Source: CAYQEC01 sp964569015 (GTDB lineage: Bacteria; Actinomycetota; Acidimicrobiia; Spongiisociales; UBA5794). Taken from it: 28,078 nt of DNA. This document shows, one piece after another, positions 6,507-15,393 of the stretch. The translations under genes and the position numbers were made by a program. The stretch lies in NCBI GenBank assembly GCA_964569015.1, contig CAZMSN010000024.1:1-28078 (forward strand), given 5' to 3'. Under the pieces are notes generated by a model. It saw only the letters and a program-made list of their open reading frames with translations. It ran no database searches and had not been told where the DNA came from. Position 1 is the stretch's first letter. Every line of letters begins with the position of its first letter.

Positions 6507-7607
6507 TCATGCCAACACCACCAGATCGTCGCGGTGGATGACCTCACCACCGGCGACCGAGGTGTGCTGGCCGGCTGACGAGCGGATCTCGGCGGCGCTC
6601 ATGCCCGCCAGGCCCTTTCCCAGCAGCACGCCGCTCTGGTTCACGACTTCTACGGCAGCGGTGGCGGCGAACTCCCCGGCCACGTCCGTCACGCCGACTG
6701 CGAGCAATGATCCGCCCCGTTCCCTCAGCGCGGTGGCGGCGCCATCGTCGATGGTGATCACCCCCTCGGCCGGGAGGCCGAAAGCGATCCAGAGCTTGCG
6801 GGCACTGAGGCGCGAGTCGTGCGGCGCCACCCACGTCCCGATCTCGTCACCCTCGATAGCGCGTGCCGTCGCGTGTGGGTCGGCGGCATCTGCGATCACC
6901 GTGGGGATGCCCGACCACGCCGCCATGCGCGCCGCCGCCACCTTGGTGGCGACTCCTCCTGAGCCGAGCGCCCCTACCCCGGATCGCTTCCACAACTCGT
7001 CGAGGACCTCGTCGGTGTGGCGCACCGCCGGCAGCAGCGCGGCGTTGTCGGACAGGCGCGGGTCGTCGGAGTAGAAACCGCCGGTGTCGGTGAGGATGAT
7101 CAGCATCCCGGCCGCCACGAGATGAGACACGATCGCTGCCAGACGGTCGTTGTCACCCAGCTTGAGCTCGTCGACCACGACCGTGTCGTTCTCGTTGACG
7201 ACGGGCACGACCCCGATCGCGAGCATGCGCTCCAGCGCGCCGCGTGCATGCAAGTACTGGCTGCGATGAGCGAGCACATCACGAGTCAGCAACACCTGGC
7301 CGACGACACGATCGCGCTTCCCGAACTCCGCCGAGTATCGCTCAATGAGACGTCCCTGGCCCACCGCGGCGGCGACCTGGAGACCGGGCAGGTCACGCGG
7401 CCGCTCGGCGATGCCCAGCGCCGGGATGCCGGCCGCCACCGCACCGGAACTCACCAGGACGGCGGGATGATCCCGTGACCAGAGCGCCTCGACCTGCTCG
7501 ACCACCCGTTCGAGGGCGGCGCCATCGAGGCCGCCTCCCGGTCGCGCCAGCGACGACGAGCCGACCTTCACCACGACCGGGCTCCCCGGCGACACTGGAT
7601 GTCTCAC
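6507..7607 (-). CDS. proB: Glutamate 5-kinase ProB
   Basis: ProB phosphorylates glutamate, the first step of proline synthesis. The 366-residue protein has an amino-acid-kinase domain: VVVKVGSSSL at about 11-20, VSSGAVAAG, the feedback/substrate region VVNENDTV, GDNDRLAA, and ILTDTGGFYSDDP. A PUA domain occupies about the last 95 residues. Length and order are normal for the family. The GTG start at 7607 overlaps the obg stop as GTGA. The usual partner proA is not next to it but about 1.5 kb further on, beyond the acetyltransferase and methyltransferase genes. Confidence 0.95.
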   Translation of the reverse strand: MRHPVSPGSPVVVKVGSSSLARPGGGLDGAALERVVEQVEALWSRDHPAVLVSSGAVAAGIPALGIAERPRDLPGLQVAAAVGQGRLIERYSAEFGKRDRVVGQVLLTRDVLAHRSQYLHARGALERMLAIGVVPVVNENDTVVVDELKLGDNDRLAAIVSHLVAAGMLIILTDTGGFYSDDPRLSDNAALLPAVRHTDEVLDELWKRSGVGALGSGGVATKVAAARMAAWSGIPTVIADAADPHATARAIEGDEIGTWVAPHDSRLSARKLWIAFGLPAEGVITIDDGAATALRERGGSLLAVGVTDVAGEFAATAAVEVVNQSGVLLGKGLAGMSAAEIRSSAGQHTSVAGGEVIHRDDLVVLA

Positions 7608-8866
7608 GATGACTCGTCGGGGTCGAAGGTGAACACGAGATCGCCGATCTGCACGTCGTCACCCGGCTCGGCTCCCGCAGCCCGCAGCGCCTCGTCGACC
7701 CCGATCTTGGTCAAGCGGGCCGCCGCAAGATCCGCCGCCTCGGGCACGGTCAGGTCATCGAGATTGACGGCCCGTTCGGCCGCCACGCCCGACACGACCC
7801 AGACGCCGCCTTCTCGAGACACGCTGAACCCGCCGGGCAGCGGCCGGTGCAGCACGAACCCCTCCCGGCCCGGACCCTCGGGATGGGCTCGTTCCACCAG
7901 ATCGACGACGGCATGCATGAGCGACTCGATTCCCTCTCCAGTGACGGCGGACACGAGGTGGAGCTCGATGCCGCGTTCAGCGGCCCACGATAGGTACTCC
8001 GAGGGATCGACAACGGTATCGACCTTGTTGAGCGCCACCAGCCGGGGGCGGGTCGCCAACTCGGCGAGGTGACCCTCCAACTCACCGAGCAGAACATCGA
8101 GTTGCCGGTCGGGCGGATCCTCTTGCAGCACGGTTGGGTCCAACAGGACCACCAGTGCCCGCGCTCTCTCGACGTGGCGCAGGAACTCGTGCCCGAGGCC
8201 CCTTCCCTCAGACGCCCCCTCGATCAGGCCCGGAATGTCGGCGAGCACGAACTCCCGGTCGTCGATGCCGACCACGCCCAGATTGGGACTCAGCGTCGTG
8301 AATGGATAGTCGGCGATCTTCGGCTTCGCAGAGGACACCCTCGACACGAGAGTGCTCTTGCCGGCATTGGGGTAACCGATCAGAGCGGCATCCGCCATGA
8401 GCTTCAGCTCGAGGGTGACCCAGAGATCCTCTCCGAACTCGCCCTGTTCGGCGAAAGTGGGGACACGATGCCGTCGCGAGACCAGCGCTGTGTTGCCGCG
8501 GCCCCCGCGGCCGCCGCGCGCCAACACGACACGCTGACCGGGTTCGACCAAGTCGGCCAGCACCGTTCCGTCTTCGGCTCGCACCAGCGTTCCGAGGGGC
8601 ACAGGGAGCACGAGATCGTCACCGACCTTGCCGTGCTTCAGATCGCCCTCACCGTGAGTTCCGTCGCTCGCGACCCAATGGGGGTGATTGGCGTACCGCA
8701 GCAGGGTCGGAACCGCGCTCGATGCCTCAAGTACCACCGCCCCGCCGGCACCGCCGGACCCTCCGGTGGGCTTGCCGCGGGGACGCCCGCGCCGACGGAG
8801 GAAGCTGGCAACCCCGGCACCACCGCTGCCGGCCCTGACGTGAATACGAACGCGATCGACGAACAT
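7604..8866 (-). CDS. obg: GTPase ObgE/CgtA
   Basis: An essential GTPase of 420 residues that acts in late 50S ribosome assembly and the stringent response. The glycine-rich Obg domain comes first (starting FVDRVRIHVRAGSGGAG, with ARGGRGGRGN near its end). The G domain follows with GYPNAGKST (G1), DIPG (G3), LNKVD (G4) and SAVTG (G5). A C-terminal OCT domain ends the protein (GGFSVSREGGVWVV to GDLVFTF). The ATG at 8866 has GGAGAG just upstream. A short 5-bp hairpin (8906-8920) lies in the 62-base gap after rpmA. Confidence 0.97.
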   Translation of the reverse strand: MFVDRVRIHVRAGSGGAGVASFLRRRGRPRGKPTGGSGGAGGAVVLEASSAVPTLLRYANHPHWVASDGTHGEGDLKHGKVGDDLVLPVPLGTLVRAEDGTVLADLVEPGQRVVLARGGRGGRGNTALVSRRHRVPTFAEQGEFGEDLWVTLELKLMADAALIGYPNAGKSTLVSRVSSAKPKIADYPFTTLSPNLGVVGIDDREFVLADIPGLIEGASEGRGLGHEFLRHVERARALVVLLDPTVLQEDPPDRQLDVLLGELEGHLAELATRPRLVALNKVDTVVDPSEYLSWAAERGIELHLVSAVTGEGIESLMHAVVDLVERAHPEGPGREGFVLHRPLPGGFSVSREGGVWVVSGVAAERAVNLDDLTVPEAADLAAARLTKIGVDEALRAAGAEPGDDVQIGDLVFTFDPDESS

Positions 8867-8928
8867 GACTCTCCGCTCGAGAGAAGAACTTCGAGGTGGC
8901 ACGTCCCGGGCGAGTCCCGGAACCGACG

Positions 8929-9183
8929 TCAGCCGTCGACGTCTACGCTGACCTGGCGGCGCCCCCGGCGTGTGCCATAGCGCACCGTCCCGTCGACCTT
9001 GGCAAAGAGGGTGTCGTCGCTGCCCCGACCCACGTTGTCGCCGGGGTGGATCCGCGTACCGCGCTGGCGCACGATGATGGCGCCGGATGCCACATCCTGG
9101 CCGTCGAAGACCTTCGGACCGAGACGCTGGGCCGCCGAGTCACGGCCATTCCTGGTCGAGCCACCTGACTTCGTCTTGGACAT
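8929..9183 (-). CDS. rpmA: 50S ribosomal protein L27
   Basis: L27 is an 84-residue protein whose N-terminal tail reaches the peptidyl-transferase centre. The sequence KSGGSTRNGRDS, RLGPKVFDGQ, AIIVRQRGT and HPGDNVGRGSDDTLFA is standard for L27. There is no cleavable N-terminal extension of the kind seen in Firmicutes. A strong ribosome site (AGGAGG, 7 bases before the ATG) is present. It follows rplU by 2 bases. Confidence 0.98.
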   Translation of the reverse strand: MSKTKSGGSTRNGRDSAAQRLGPKVFDGQDVASGAIIVRQRGTRIHPGDNVGRGSDDTLFAKVDGTVRYGTRRGRRQVSVDVDG

Positions 9184-9185
9184 CG

Positions 9186-9593
9186 CTACGCCTCCTGGTC
9201 GTCCGCGGCGGCCTCGACCGCGGAATCGGGCTCATCGGTTTCGGCTGTGGCGGCCTTCTTCGCCTTCGTGGCCCTCTTCTTGGCGGCACCCTCCACAATC
9301 TTCGTCACCTGGAGCGTGGTGTACGTCTGCCGGTGCCCTTGACGACGCCGATAGCCGGACTTGGGCTTGTACTTGAAGATGTCGACCTTGTCGCCCCGGT
9401 GCTCCCCCACGATCTCAGCCGTCACGGTCGCCTTCTCCAGCGCGCCGCGATCGGAGATGACGCTGCCGTCGTCTCTGACGAGCAACAGTGGCGCAAACGT
9501 CACAACGCCGGACGTCTTGAGGCGCTCGACGTCGATGACGTCGCCTTCTCGAACCTTGGCCTGCTTTCCGCCAACGCGGATGATCGCGTACAT
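9186..9593 (-). CDS. rplU: 50S ribosomal protein L21 with extended tail
   Basis: A 135-residue L21 protein. The core runs from MYAIIRVGGKQ through FKYKPKSGYRRRQGHRQ to about residue 105. It is followed by a roughly 30-residue alanine/lysine then acidic tail not needed for the L21 fold. The ATG at 9593 has GGAGG 4 bases upstream. In-frame sequence further upstream (to 9839) overlaps rng and is not L21. It probably heads an operon with rpmA, obg and proB, from the promoter near 9675. Confidence 0.97.
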   Translation of the reverse strand: MYAIIRVGGKQAKVREGDVIDVERLKTSGVVTFAPLLLVRDDGSVISDRGALEKATVTAEIVGEHRGDKVDIFKYKPKSGYRRRQGHRQTYTTLQVTKIVEGAAKKRATKAKKAATAETDEPDSAVEAAADDQEA

Positions 9594-9597
9594 CTGT

Positions 9598-9613
9598 CCT
9601 CCGGGATTCCCGG
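9598..9613 (-). promoter_or_regulatory. Hairpin overlapping the rplU ribosome binding site
   Basis: On the minus strand CCGGG and CCCGG (3-base loop) pair directly before and into the first two bases of the GGAGG ribosome site of rplU. This could limit translation initiation, as ribosomal protein leaders often do. The stem is only 5 bp. Confidence 0.35.
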
Positions 9614-9647
9614 GCATGTTAGTGGCGCCTACGACGCGTCCGAGCGG

Positions 9648-9663
9648 TCGCGACCGGTCGCGA
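9648..9663. promoter_or_regulatory. 16-bp perfect palindrome in rplU leader
   Basis: TCGCGACCGGTCGCGA is fully self-complementary. It lies about 10 bases downstream of the probable rplU -10 box, so it would be at the very start of the transcript, either as an operator or as an RNA hairpin (6-bp stem, CCGG loop). Confidence 0.45.
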
Positions 9664-9672
9664 ACCGGCGGC

Positions 9673-9678
9673 ATCATA
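9673..9678 (-). promoter_or_regulatory. Probable -10 box of the rplU operon (TATGAT)
   Basis: TATGAT on the minus strand lies in the 121-base gap between rng and rplU, 80 bases before the rplU ATG. No good -35 is seen at 16-18 bases, so the call rests on the near-consensus -10 and the location. Confidence 0.5.
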
Positions 9679-9714
9679 GCGGGACGCCGAGCAGTCGGGA
9701 TCGCCGGCGACCCG

Positions 9715-11280
9715 TCAGGACGCCGGCTTCTCCGGAAGCGGAGCACCCGAGGTTGCTGCTTCCTCGTACAGCAGCACCCCTCGACCACCGCAGTGCGGAC
9801 ACACTTCCGAAAACGACTCGAGGAGCCCGGCCGAGACATTCTTGCGGGTCATCTCCACCAAGCCCAGATTCGACACGTCAAAGACCTGGGTGCGCATCTT
9901 GTCTTTTGCGAGGTGCTCGCGAAGACGGAGCAGCACCGCCTGCTGATTGCGCGGAATCTCCATGTCGATGAAGTCGATGACGATGATGCCCCCGATGTCA
10001 CGCAGCCGAAGCTGGCGAGCGATCTCTTCGGCCGCCTCGAGGTTGTTGTGCAGAACCGTCTCCTCGAGATTCGATCGACCGACGAAACGGCCGGTGTTGA
10101 CGTCGATGACCGTGAGTGCCTCGGTGCGATCGATCACGATGTGGCCGCCCGAGGGAAGCCACACCTTGCGGTCGAGCGCCTTGCGTAGCTGATCCTCGAC
10201 ATGGAAGCGCTCGAAGATCGTCAGCTCGTCCTCGTAGAGCTTCACCTTCTCGAGGAGATCCGCCTCGGTCCCCTCGAGATAGCCGAGCACCATCTCATAG
10301 GTGGAAGCGTCGTCGATCAACAGCCGCCGGAACTCCCGTGTGAAGTGCTCTCGGATCACCCGCAGCACCAAAGGAGGCTCCTCGTAGATGAGGCTGGGAG
10401 CCTGGACGTCGTCCCTTGCCTGGATCTTCTCCCAAATGGCGATCAGTCGCTCGATGTCCACCTCGATGTCCTCACGCGAGGCGCCCTCGGCGGCGGTCCG
10501 CACGATCACCCCCATGCCCTTGGGACGCACCTCCGCCACGATCGCCCGCAGGCGGCGCCGTTCGTCATCGGGGAGGCGGCGGGAGATGCCGCGCACTTCC
10601 GCATCGAAAGCCAAGACGAGGTAGCGCCCTGCCAGGCTGATCTGATTGGTGAGCCGCGCCCCCTTGTGGCCCATCGGGTCCTTGACGACCTGGACGAGGA
10701 CGGTATCTCCAGGCTTCAGCACCATCTCGATGCGGCGGGGCCGACCCTCCATCTCGAAATCGTCGTAGTTGACGTCGCCGGCATACAGAACGCCGTTCAT
10801 TCCCTCACCGAAGTCGACGAACGCCGCTTCCATGCCGGGGAGCACGTTGCGCACCTTGCCCAGGTAGACGTTGCCGACCATCGATCGCTTGTCGGATCGG
10901 GCGACGTAGTGCTCGACCAACACCGGGCCCTCCAGCACGACGATCTGAGTCTGGTGGGGGCTGGATCGCACCAGCATCTGCTTGCGCGCCGTTTCAGGCG
11001 GCGGCACCACCTCGATATGCGACGGCGCGGACCGACGAGCCCGATCACGCGCAGCCGATCCGCGCTGTTGCCCGTTTGAACGGCCCCGCCGGCCCCGGCG
11101 CTTGGATCGTTCGCGCTCAGACCGCTTCCGGGTATCGGAGACGCCCTCAGCCTGGCGGGGCGAGCTCCTGACAGACCGCCGCCCGGTGGCGGTTCCCCCA
11201 GCCGAGGGACCCGGCTCCTGGCTCTGGACCACCGCGCCGCGTTTGACGACGCGAGCGGTCTTCTTGCGAAACAAACCCAT
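9715..11280 (-). CDS. rng: Ribonuclease E/G
   Basis: An endoribonuclease of 521 residues for rRNA processing and mRNA decay. The first 90 or so residues are a basic, arginine/serine-rich, disordered region. An S1-like RNA-binding part follows (VGNVYLGKVRNVLPGMEAAF, in two halves VGNVYLGK and VLPGMEAAFVDFG). Then comes the RNase E/G catalytic domain with the metal-binding DVNTGR and the second aspartate in IIVIDFIDM. The zinc-link motif CPHCGGRG is near the C-terminus. The ATG at 11280 has AAGGAGA well placed upstream. The acidic scaffold tail of E. coli RNase E is absent, as in RNase G and many actinobacterial forms. Confidence 0.95.
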   Translation of the reverse strand: MGLFRKKTARVVKRGAVVQSQEPGPSAGGTATGRRSVRSSPRQAEGVSDTRKRSERERSKRRGRRGRSNGQQRGSAARDRARRSAPSHIEVVPPPETARKQMLVRSSPHQTQIVVLEGPVLVEHYVARSDKRSMVGNVYLGKVRNVLPGMEAAFVDFGEGMNGVLYAGDVNYDDFEMEGRPRRIEMVLKPGDTVLVQVVKDPMGHKGARLTNQISLAGRYLVLAFDAEVRGISRRLPDDERRRLRAIVAEVRPKGMGVIVRTAAEGASREDIEVDIERLIAIWEKIQARDDVQAPSLIYEEPPLVLRVIREHFTREFRRLLIDDASTYEMVLGYLEGTEADLLEKVKLYEDELTIFERFHVEDQLRKALDRKVWLPSGGHIVIDRTEALTVIDVNTGRFVGRSNLEETVLHNNLEAAEEIARQLRLRDIGGIIVIDFIDMEIPRNQQAVLLRLREHLAKDKMRTQVFDVSNLGLVEMTRKNVSAGLLESFSEVCPHCGGRGVLLYEEAATSGAPLPEKPAS

Positions 11281-11631
11281 GCAAAATCTCCTTGAGATGC
11301 CCGAACGGGCGTATCGAGTGTGCGGCTCGGCCGCGGAGTGTGCAGCGCGTCGGGCGGCCGACATGTATCACCAACGCCGACCCGGCCGGTCTGGCAGTCT
11401 CGGTGAGCAGCCCATGCGACCGCGGACGCACCGTCTGGGCGAGAAGAGCAGAAAGGCCCGGCATCCTTGTCCTCGGTCGAAGGCTTGCAGCCGCCGCGCA
11501 TTGCGGCGAAGCGCAGAATAGCACGAGATGTCGCGAGGTCGTCACAGTCAATCATGGCCGGGGCGCGACGCCTTCGATCGTACCGCGGCCCCGATGGGTT
11601 GTGGCCCCACCTGCTGCTACTCTCCTCGGCC
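11281..11631. promoter_or_regulatory. Divergent rng/tdk promoter region with long rng leader
   Basis: This gene-free 351 bases separates rng from tdk. The best rng promoter candidate (TATTCT at 11515-11520, with TGACGA 18 bases upstream on the minus strand) would give a leader of about 228 bases. A 12-base inverted repeat (11299-11310, GCCCG arms) sits just before the rng ribosome site. No small ORF with a convincing start was found. Confidence 0.45.
11618..11623 (+). promoter_or_regulatory. Possible -10 box of tdk (TACTCT)
   Basis: TACTCT ends 8 bases before the tdk ATG, and there is no Shine-Dalgarno sequence. This suggests a leaderless transcript. Confidence 0.4.
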
Positions 11632-12222
11632 ATGCAGCGCCGCGCCGACCAAGGGTGGATCGAGGTCATCAGCGGCCCGATGTTCTCCGGCAAGAGCGAA
11701 GAGCTCATCCGCCGGGTCACCCGTTACCACCTCGCCCGGATCCCCACCCAGACCTTCAAGCCGGCACTCGATACCCGCTACGCAGTCGGCGAGGTCGTGT
11801 CTCACAGCAGGCTCTCCACCGCGGCCGAGCCCGTGAGAGACTCCCGGGAACTGCTCGAGTCGGTCGCCGACCGCACCGTCGTCGTCGGGATCGACGAGGG
11901 CCAGTTCTTCGACATGGGCCTCGTGGAAGTCGCGGAGCTGCTCGCAGGGGCCGGCAAGAAGGTGATCATCGCCGGCCTCGACCTCGACTACCTGGGAAGG
12001 CCCTTCGAGCCGATCCCATCGTTGATGCTGCGCGCCGAGTACGTCACCAAGAACCTGGCGGTGTGCCACCGCTGCGGCGGGCCCGGCCTGTTCACTCAGC
12101 GGGTCGTCGATTCCGATGAGCTGGTCGTGCTCGGCGCCACCGACACCTACGAGGCCCGCTGCCGCAGGTGCTACCGCCCGGGTGAGGCGGTTCAGCCTCC
12201 GCTCGGCATCGCACAGACCTGA
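11632..12222 (+). CDS. tdk: Thymidine kinase (type II)
   Basis: Thymidine kinase phosphorylates thymidine in nucleotide salvage. The 196-residue protein has the P-loop GPMFSGKS at 15-22 and the Walker B-like IDEGQFFD. The lasso-region sequence is AGLDLDYLGRPF, and the structural zinc is held by CHRC and CRRC. Its length is normal. The ATG at 11632 is chosen because the P-loop normally lies 10-15 residues from the start; the frame is open further upstream without family similarity. It is on the opposite strand to its neighbours and convergent with rodA. Confidence 0.96.
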   Translation: MQRRADQGWIEVISGPMFSGKSEELIRRVTRYHLARIPTQTFKPALDTRYAVGEVVSHSRLSTAAEPVRDSRELLESVADRTVVVGIDEGQFFDMGLVEVAELLAGAGKKVIIAGLDLDYLGRPFEPIPSLMLRAEYVTKNLAVCHRCGGPGLFTQRVVDSDELVVLGATDTYEARCRRCYRPGEAVQPPLGIAQT

Positions 12223-12230
12223 TCCTCCAC

Positions 12231-12244
12231 GGCCGCCACCGGCC
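12231..12244. terminator. Possible bidirectional terminator between tdk and rodA
   Basis: GGCCG and CGGCC with a 4-base loop fill the 22-base gap between the convergent tdk and rodA stops. There is no T run on either side, so termination is uncertain. Confidence 0.3.
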
Positions 12245-13417
12245 TCACGGCACGGTCTGGTGCTTTCCCGGCACGGGGGATCGCCGCATCCACACGGAGT
12301 GGGCCAAGCCCAGCGCCAGGCTCATTCCGATGAAGGCGGTGCCCCCGGCACTGAGGAAAGGCAACGGCAAGCCTGTCACCGGCATCCACCTCATGGTCAT
12401 GGCGACGTTGACGAAAACGTGAAACACCAGCATGCCGGCGACACCGGTTGCGACGAGTTGCGAGAAGCGGTCCCGGCCGTTGGCGGCAGCGACCAGCAGC
12501 CGCCAGATGACGATGGCGAACAGTCCCAAGACGATGGCGGCTCCCACGAAACCGAGCTGCTCGCCGACCGCCGTGAAGATGAAGTCGGTGGCCTGCTGAG
12601 GGACGAACGACAGATTGGTCTGGGTGCCACCGAGCAGCCCTTTTCCCAGGAACCCTCCCGATCCGATCGCGATCTCGCTCTGCACCTGGTTGTAGAGGGC
12701 AGTCGCGCTCATGTCAGCGGCGGGATCCAGAAAGGCGGTGAGGCGTGCCAGCTGAAATTCGTGGATCCACCCTGCCCGGAACAAGCCAACAGCACCGACG
12801 CTGGCAGTGAGCACGAGGAAGGTGAGCTGCCGCCAGGTCGTCCCGGCCACGAACAGCATCACCACCGCGATGAACCCGAACACCAGCATCGTACCGAGGT
12901 CGGGCTGCTTGAGGATGAGGAACGCCGGCACGCCGACCAGTAGAACCGCGCGCGCGATGTGGTCCCATCGCAGCGTCTTGTCGGCGGTCGAGGCGAGCAA
13001 TGCGGCCAACGCCAGGATGACAGCCACTTTTGCGAACTCGGACGGCTGGAACGTATACGGGCCGATCTCGATCCACCGATGGGTGTTGGCCCGCAGATCG
13101 ACGAAGAGCACAACGATGAGGGTGAAGACGCTCGCGAGATACGCCGGCGGCGCCAGCATGAACAGGGTGCGGTGTTCGAACAGAGAGCCCACGATGAAGA
13201 CGGCCACCCCGATCGCGACGAAGATCGCCTGGTCTCGCATCAGGCTCGCCGGATCCTCGCCCATCGCTTCGAGCCGGGGAGCCGACGCCGAGTAGACCAT
13301 CACTATTCCCAGGCCGGAGAGCGCCAGGTAGGGCAGGATGAGGAACAGATCGGGCCGGAGGGCGCGCTCGCGTTGCAGCAGCAGGAACGGTTCGCTGCGA
13401 GAAGCCGCTAGCGCCAT
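12245..13417 (-). CDS. rodA: Peptidoglycan glycosyltransferase RodA (SEDS family)
   Basis: RodA polymerises lipid II into glycan strands in the elongasome together with the class B PBP encoded just upstream. The 390-residue protein has about ten membrane segments. It carries SEDS family landmarks: FQPSEFAKVA, LKQPDLGTMLV, QSEIAIGSGGFLGKGLLGGTQ and GLPLPFLSAGGT. The ATG at 13417 shares one base with the PBP2 stop (TGATG) and has GGAGG 7 bases upstream. It ends the mreBCD operon. Pairing with PBP2 favours RodA over FtsW. Confidence 0.95.
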   Translation of the reverse strand: MALAASRSEPFLLLQRERALRPDLFLILPYLALSGLGIVMVYSASAPRLEAMGEDPASLMRDQAIFVAIGVAVFIVGSLFEHRTLFMLAPPAYLASVFTLIVVLFVDLRANTHRWIEIGPYTFQPSEFAKVAVILALAALLASTADKTLRWDHIARAVLLVGVPAFLILKQPDLGTMLVFGFIAVVMLFVAGTTWRQLTFLVLTASVGAVGLFRAGWIHEFQLARLTAFLDPAADMSATALYNQVQSEIAIGSGGFLGKGLLGGTQTNLSFVPQQATDFIFTAVGEQLGFVGAAIVLGLFAIVIWRLLVAAANGRDRFSQLVATGVAGMLVFHVFVNVAMTMRWMPVTGLPLPFLSAGGTAFIGMSLALGLAHSVWMRRSPVPGKHQTVP

Positions 13418-15393
13418 CAGTCGGCCTCCGCCCCGACCAGGATGTCGGTGATCGGGACTCCGACGAGATACTGCAGCACCGGCTTGGCAGTGGGAGCCGC
13501 GATGCCTCCACCGCTGCCGCCGCGCTCGATGATCACGACAACCACATGCTCCGGATCGTTGATCGGAGTCACAGCGACGAAGACCGCGGTGGTCACCGCC
13601 TCTTGAGTCACCGTGCCGTCGTCATCGACCTGCTGGTCGATCACCTCGGCGGTGCCGGTCTTGCCGCCCACCTCTTCGAGACCTGGGCCGAAATCCCTGA
13701 AAGCGGAGTGAGCGGTGCCACGAGGGTTGTTGACAACCGACTGGAGATCACGCCGAAGCGTCTTCACCGTGTCCGACGACAGCTCTTCGACCTGATGCAG
13801 CACTTCCGGCTCGTTCTCGAAGACGACGTTGCCGTCCTGATCGACGGCTCGGTCGAGTACACGGGGTTCCCACACCGTTCCCCCGTTGACCATCGCGGCG
13901 TATGCCGTTGCGAGCTGGATCGGCGTGACAACGACCGAGCCCTGTCCCACCGCCGCTTGGAGGAGGTCGCCGCCCAGCCAGGGGCTGGCGAGATCGAGCC
14001 GGAACTGGGCGAGACGTTTCGGCTCCTCGATCTTCCACCGCTCGAACAGCTCTCGATCAGGAATGATGCCGGACTTCTCGAAGGGGAGGTCGATGTTCGT
14101 CTTGGCATCGAAGCCAAAGCGGCGCGCCCATGTCTGCAGCAGGCTCTCGTTGGGAGTGTTCTTGTAGAGCTGCCAGAGGTTGTAGGCGACATCCCAGAAG
14201 TACACGTTGCACGACCGCATGAGCGCCTCGTGAATCGACTGCATGCCGTCGTCTGCCCTCGTCCAGTTGTTCCACACTTGCTGGCTCGGATCGGTGAAGG
14301 GTTTGCTGAGCTGAGCGGAGCACAGAATCGGATCCTCGACCGAGGCCGCGTCCTCCGGAGGGATGCCCTCCTCCATTGCCATGACGTAGGTGACGACTTT
14401 GAAGGTCGACGCCGGGGCGTACTCACCCTGGATGGCGAAGTTGTTGAACAGGGCAAGAGAGTTGAGGCGTTCGAGCTCTTCTTCGGTGATCCCGTCCACG
14501 AAGATGCTCGGGTCGTAGGTCGGCATCGACGCCATCGCTTCCACAGCGCCGTCGCGAGCATTCAACACCACGCCGACGGCCCGCACCGGGCACCCCTTGT
14601 CCTCGTCGGAAGGCTCGCAACCGGGCTGGTACTCATTGCGGGCCAATTCGAGCCCGTCTGCCAGGGCCTGCTCGAGGACCCGCTGCAGGTCGAGATCGAT
14701 GTTGAGTGTGAGGGAGGCGCCCGCCTCGGGGAAATCCTCGCCCAAGACCCTGAGCACCGTCTGACGGGCGTTCACCTGATACTTGATGGAACCCTGCACG
14801 CCGCGGAGCCAGTCGTCGTATGCCTTCTCGATGCCTGCCTTCCCGAGCAGCTCGGTGGGTGACTTGCCCAAATCGATGTCCCCCTGGTCGGGGAGCCCGA
14901 TATAGCCGAGGATGTCGGACGCCAACTCCCCTTCCGGGTAGACGCGAATCGGCTGTGGCACGACCGACACACCGGGGAACAGTTCCTTGCGCTCGGCGAG
15001 AAACTCCATTGCCTCGCTGGTGAGGTCGGCGACGATCGTACGCCGATCGCCCCGCGCTCTGGCATCTTCGACGATCCGACGAACCTCGTCGGTGGTGAGC
15101 GAGCTGAAAGCTGCAAGCTGCTGTACCAGCGCCTCCTCGGCTTCCTCGCTGACGAGCGCGCCGTCCACCACGGCCGCCAGCGCGGTTCGGGTTCCAGCGA
15201 GCAGTCGGCCGTTGCTGTCACGGATCTCGCCACGCGGCGCCGGCGTATGGACGATCTTCACCTGGTTGTTGCTGGCCCTGGCCTCGTAATCCGTCGTCGA
15301 TGCCACCTGAATCTGCCATAGCCGAAGCGTCAGAGCCCCAAACATGACAGCGAAGACCAAGCCGAGCACGCCGAGGCGCCAACCGCTGCTCAT
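13417..15393 (-). CDS. mrdA: Class B penicillin-binding protein 2 (elongasome transpeptidase)
   Basis: A 658-residue D,D-transpeptidase that cross-links peptidoglycan during side-wall growth. It has one membrane segment at about 8-28, a pedestal domain starting near APRGEIRDSNGRLLAG, and the transpeptidase domain. The three active-site motifs are intact: STFK (S329, K332), SCN (394-396) and KTGT (578-581). It carries an extra cysteine-containing loop (near GCEPSDEDKGC) inside the transpeptidase region. The ATG at 15393 overlaps the mreD stop as ATGA; an in-frame GTG at 15402 is also possible. Confidence 0.95.
   Translation of the reverse strand: MSSGWRLGVLGLVFAVMFGALTLRLWQIQVASTTDYEARASNNQVKIVHTPAPRGEIRDSNGRLLAGTRTALAAVVDGALVSEEAEEALVQQLAAFSSLTTDEVRRIVEDARARGDRRTIVADLTSEAMEFLAERKELFPGVSVVPQPIRVYPEGELASDILGYIGLPDQGDIDLGKSPTELLGKAGIEKAYDDWLRGVQGSIKYQVNARQTVLRVLGEDFPEAGASLTLNIDLDLQRVLEQALADGLELARNEYQPGCEPSDEDKGCPVRAVGVVLNARDGAVEAMASMPTYDPSIFVDGITEEELERLNSLALFNNFAIQGEYAPASTFKVVTYVMAMEEGIPPEDAASVEDPILCSAQLSKPFTDPSQQVWNNWTRADDGMQSIHEALMRSCNVYFWDVAYNLWQLYKNTPNESLLQTWARRFGFDAKTNIDLPFEKSGIIPDRELFERWKIEEPKRLAQFRLDLASPWLGGDLLQAAVGQGSVVVTPIQLATAYAAMVNGGTVWEPRVLDRAVDQDGNVVFENEPEVLHQVEELSSDTVKTLRRDLQSVVNNPRGTAHSAFRDFGPGLEEVGGKTGTAEVIDQQVDDDGTVTQEAVTTAVFVAVTPINDPEHVVVVIIERGGSGGGIAAPTAKPVLQYLVGVPITDILVGAEAD

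Noticed and set aside
11147..11551. 134-residue minus-strand frame in the rng leader
   Set aside because: It overlaps the start of rng in another frame, has no Shine-Dalgarno and no family features.
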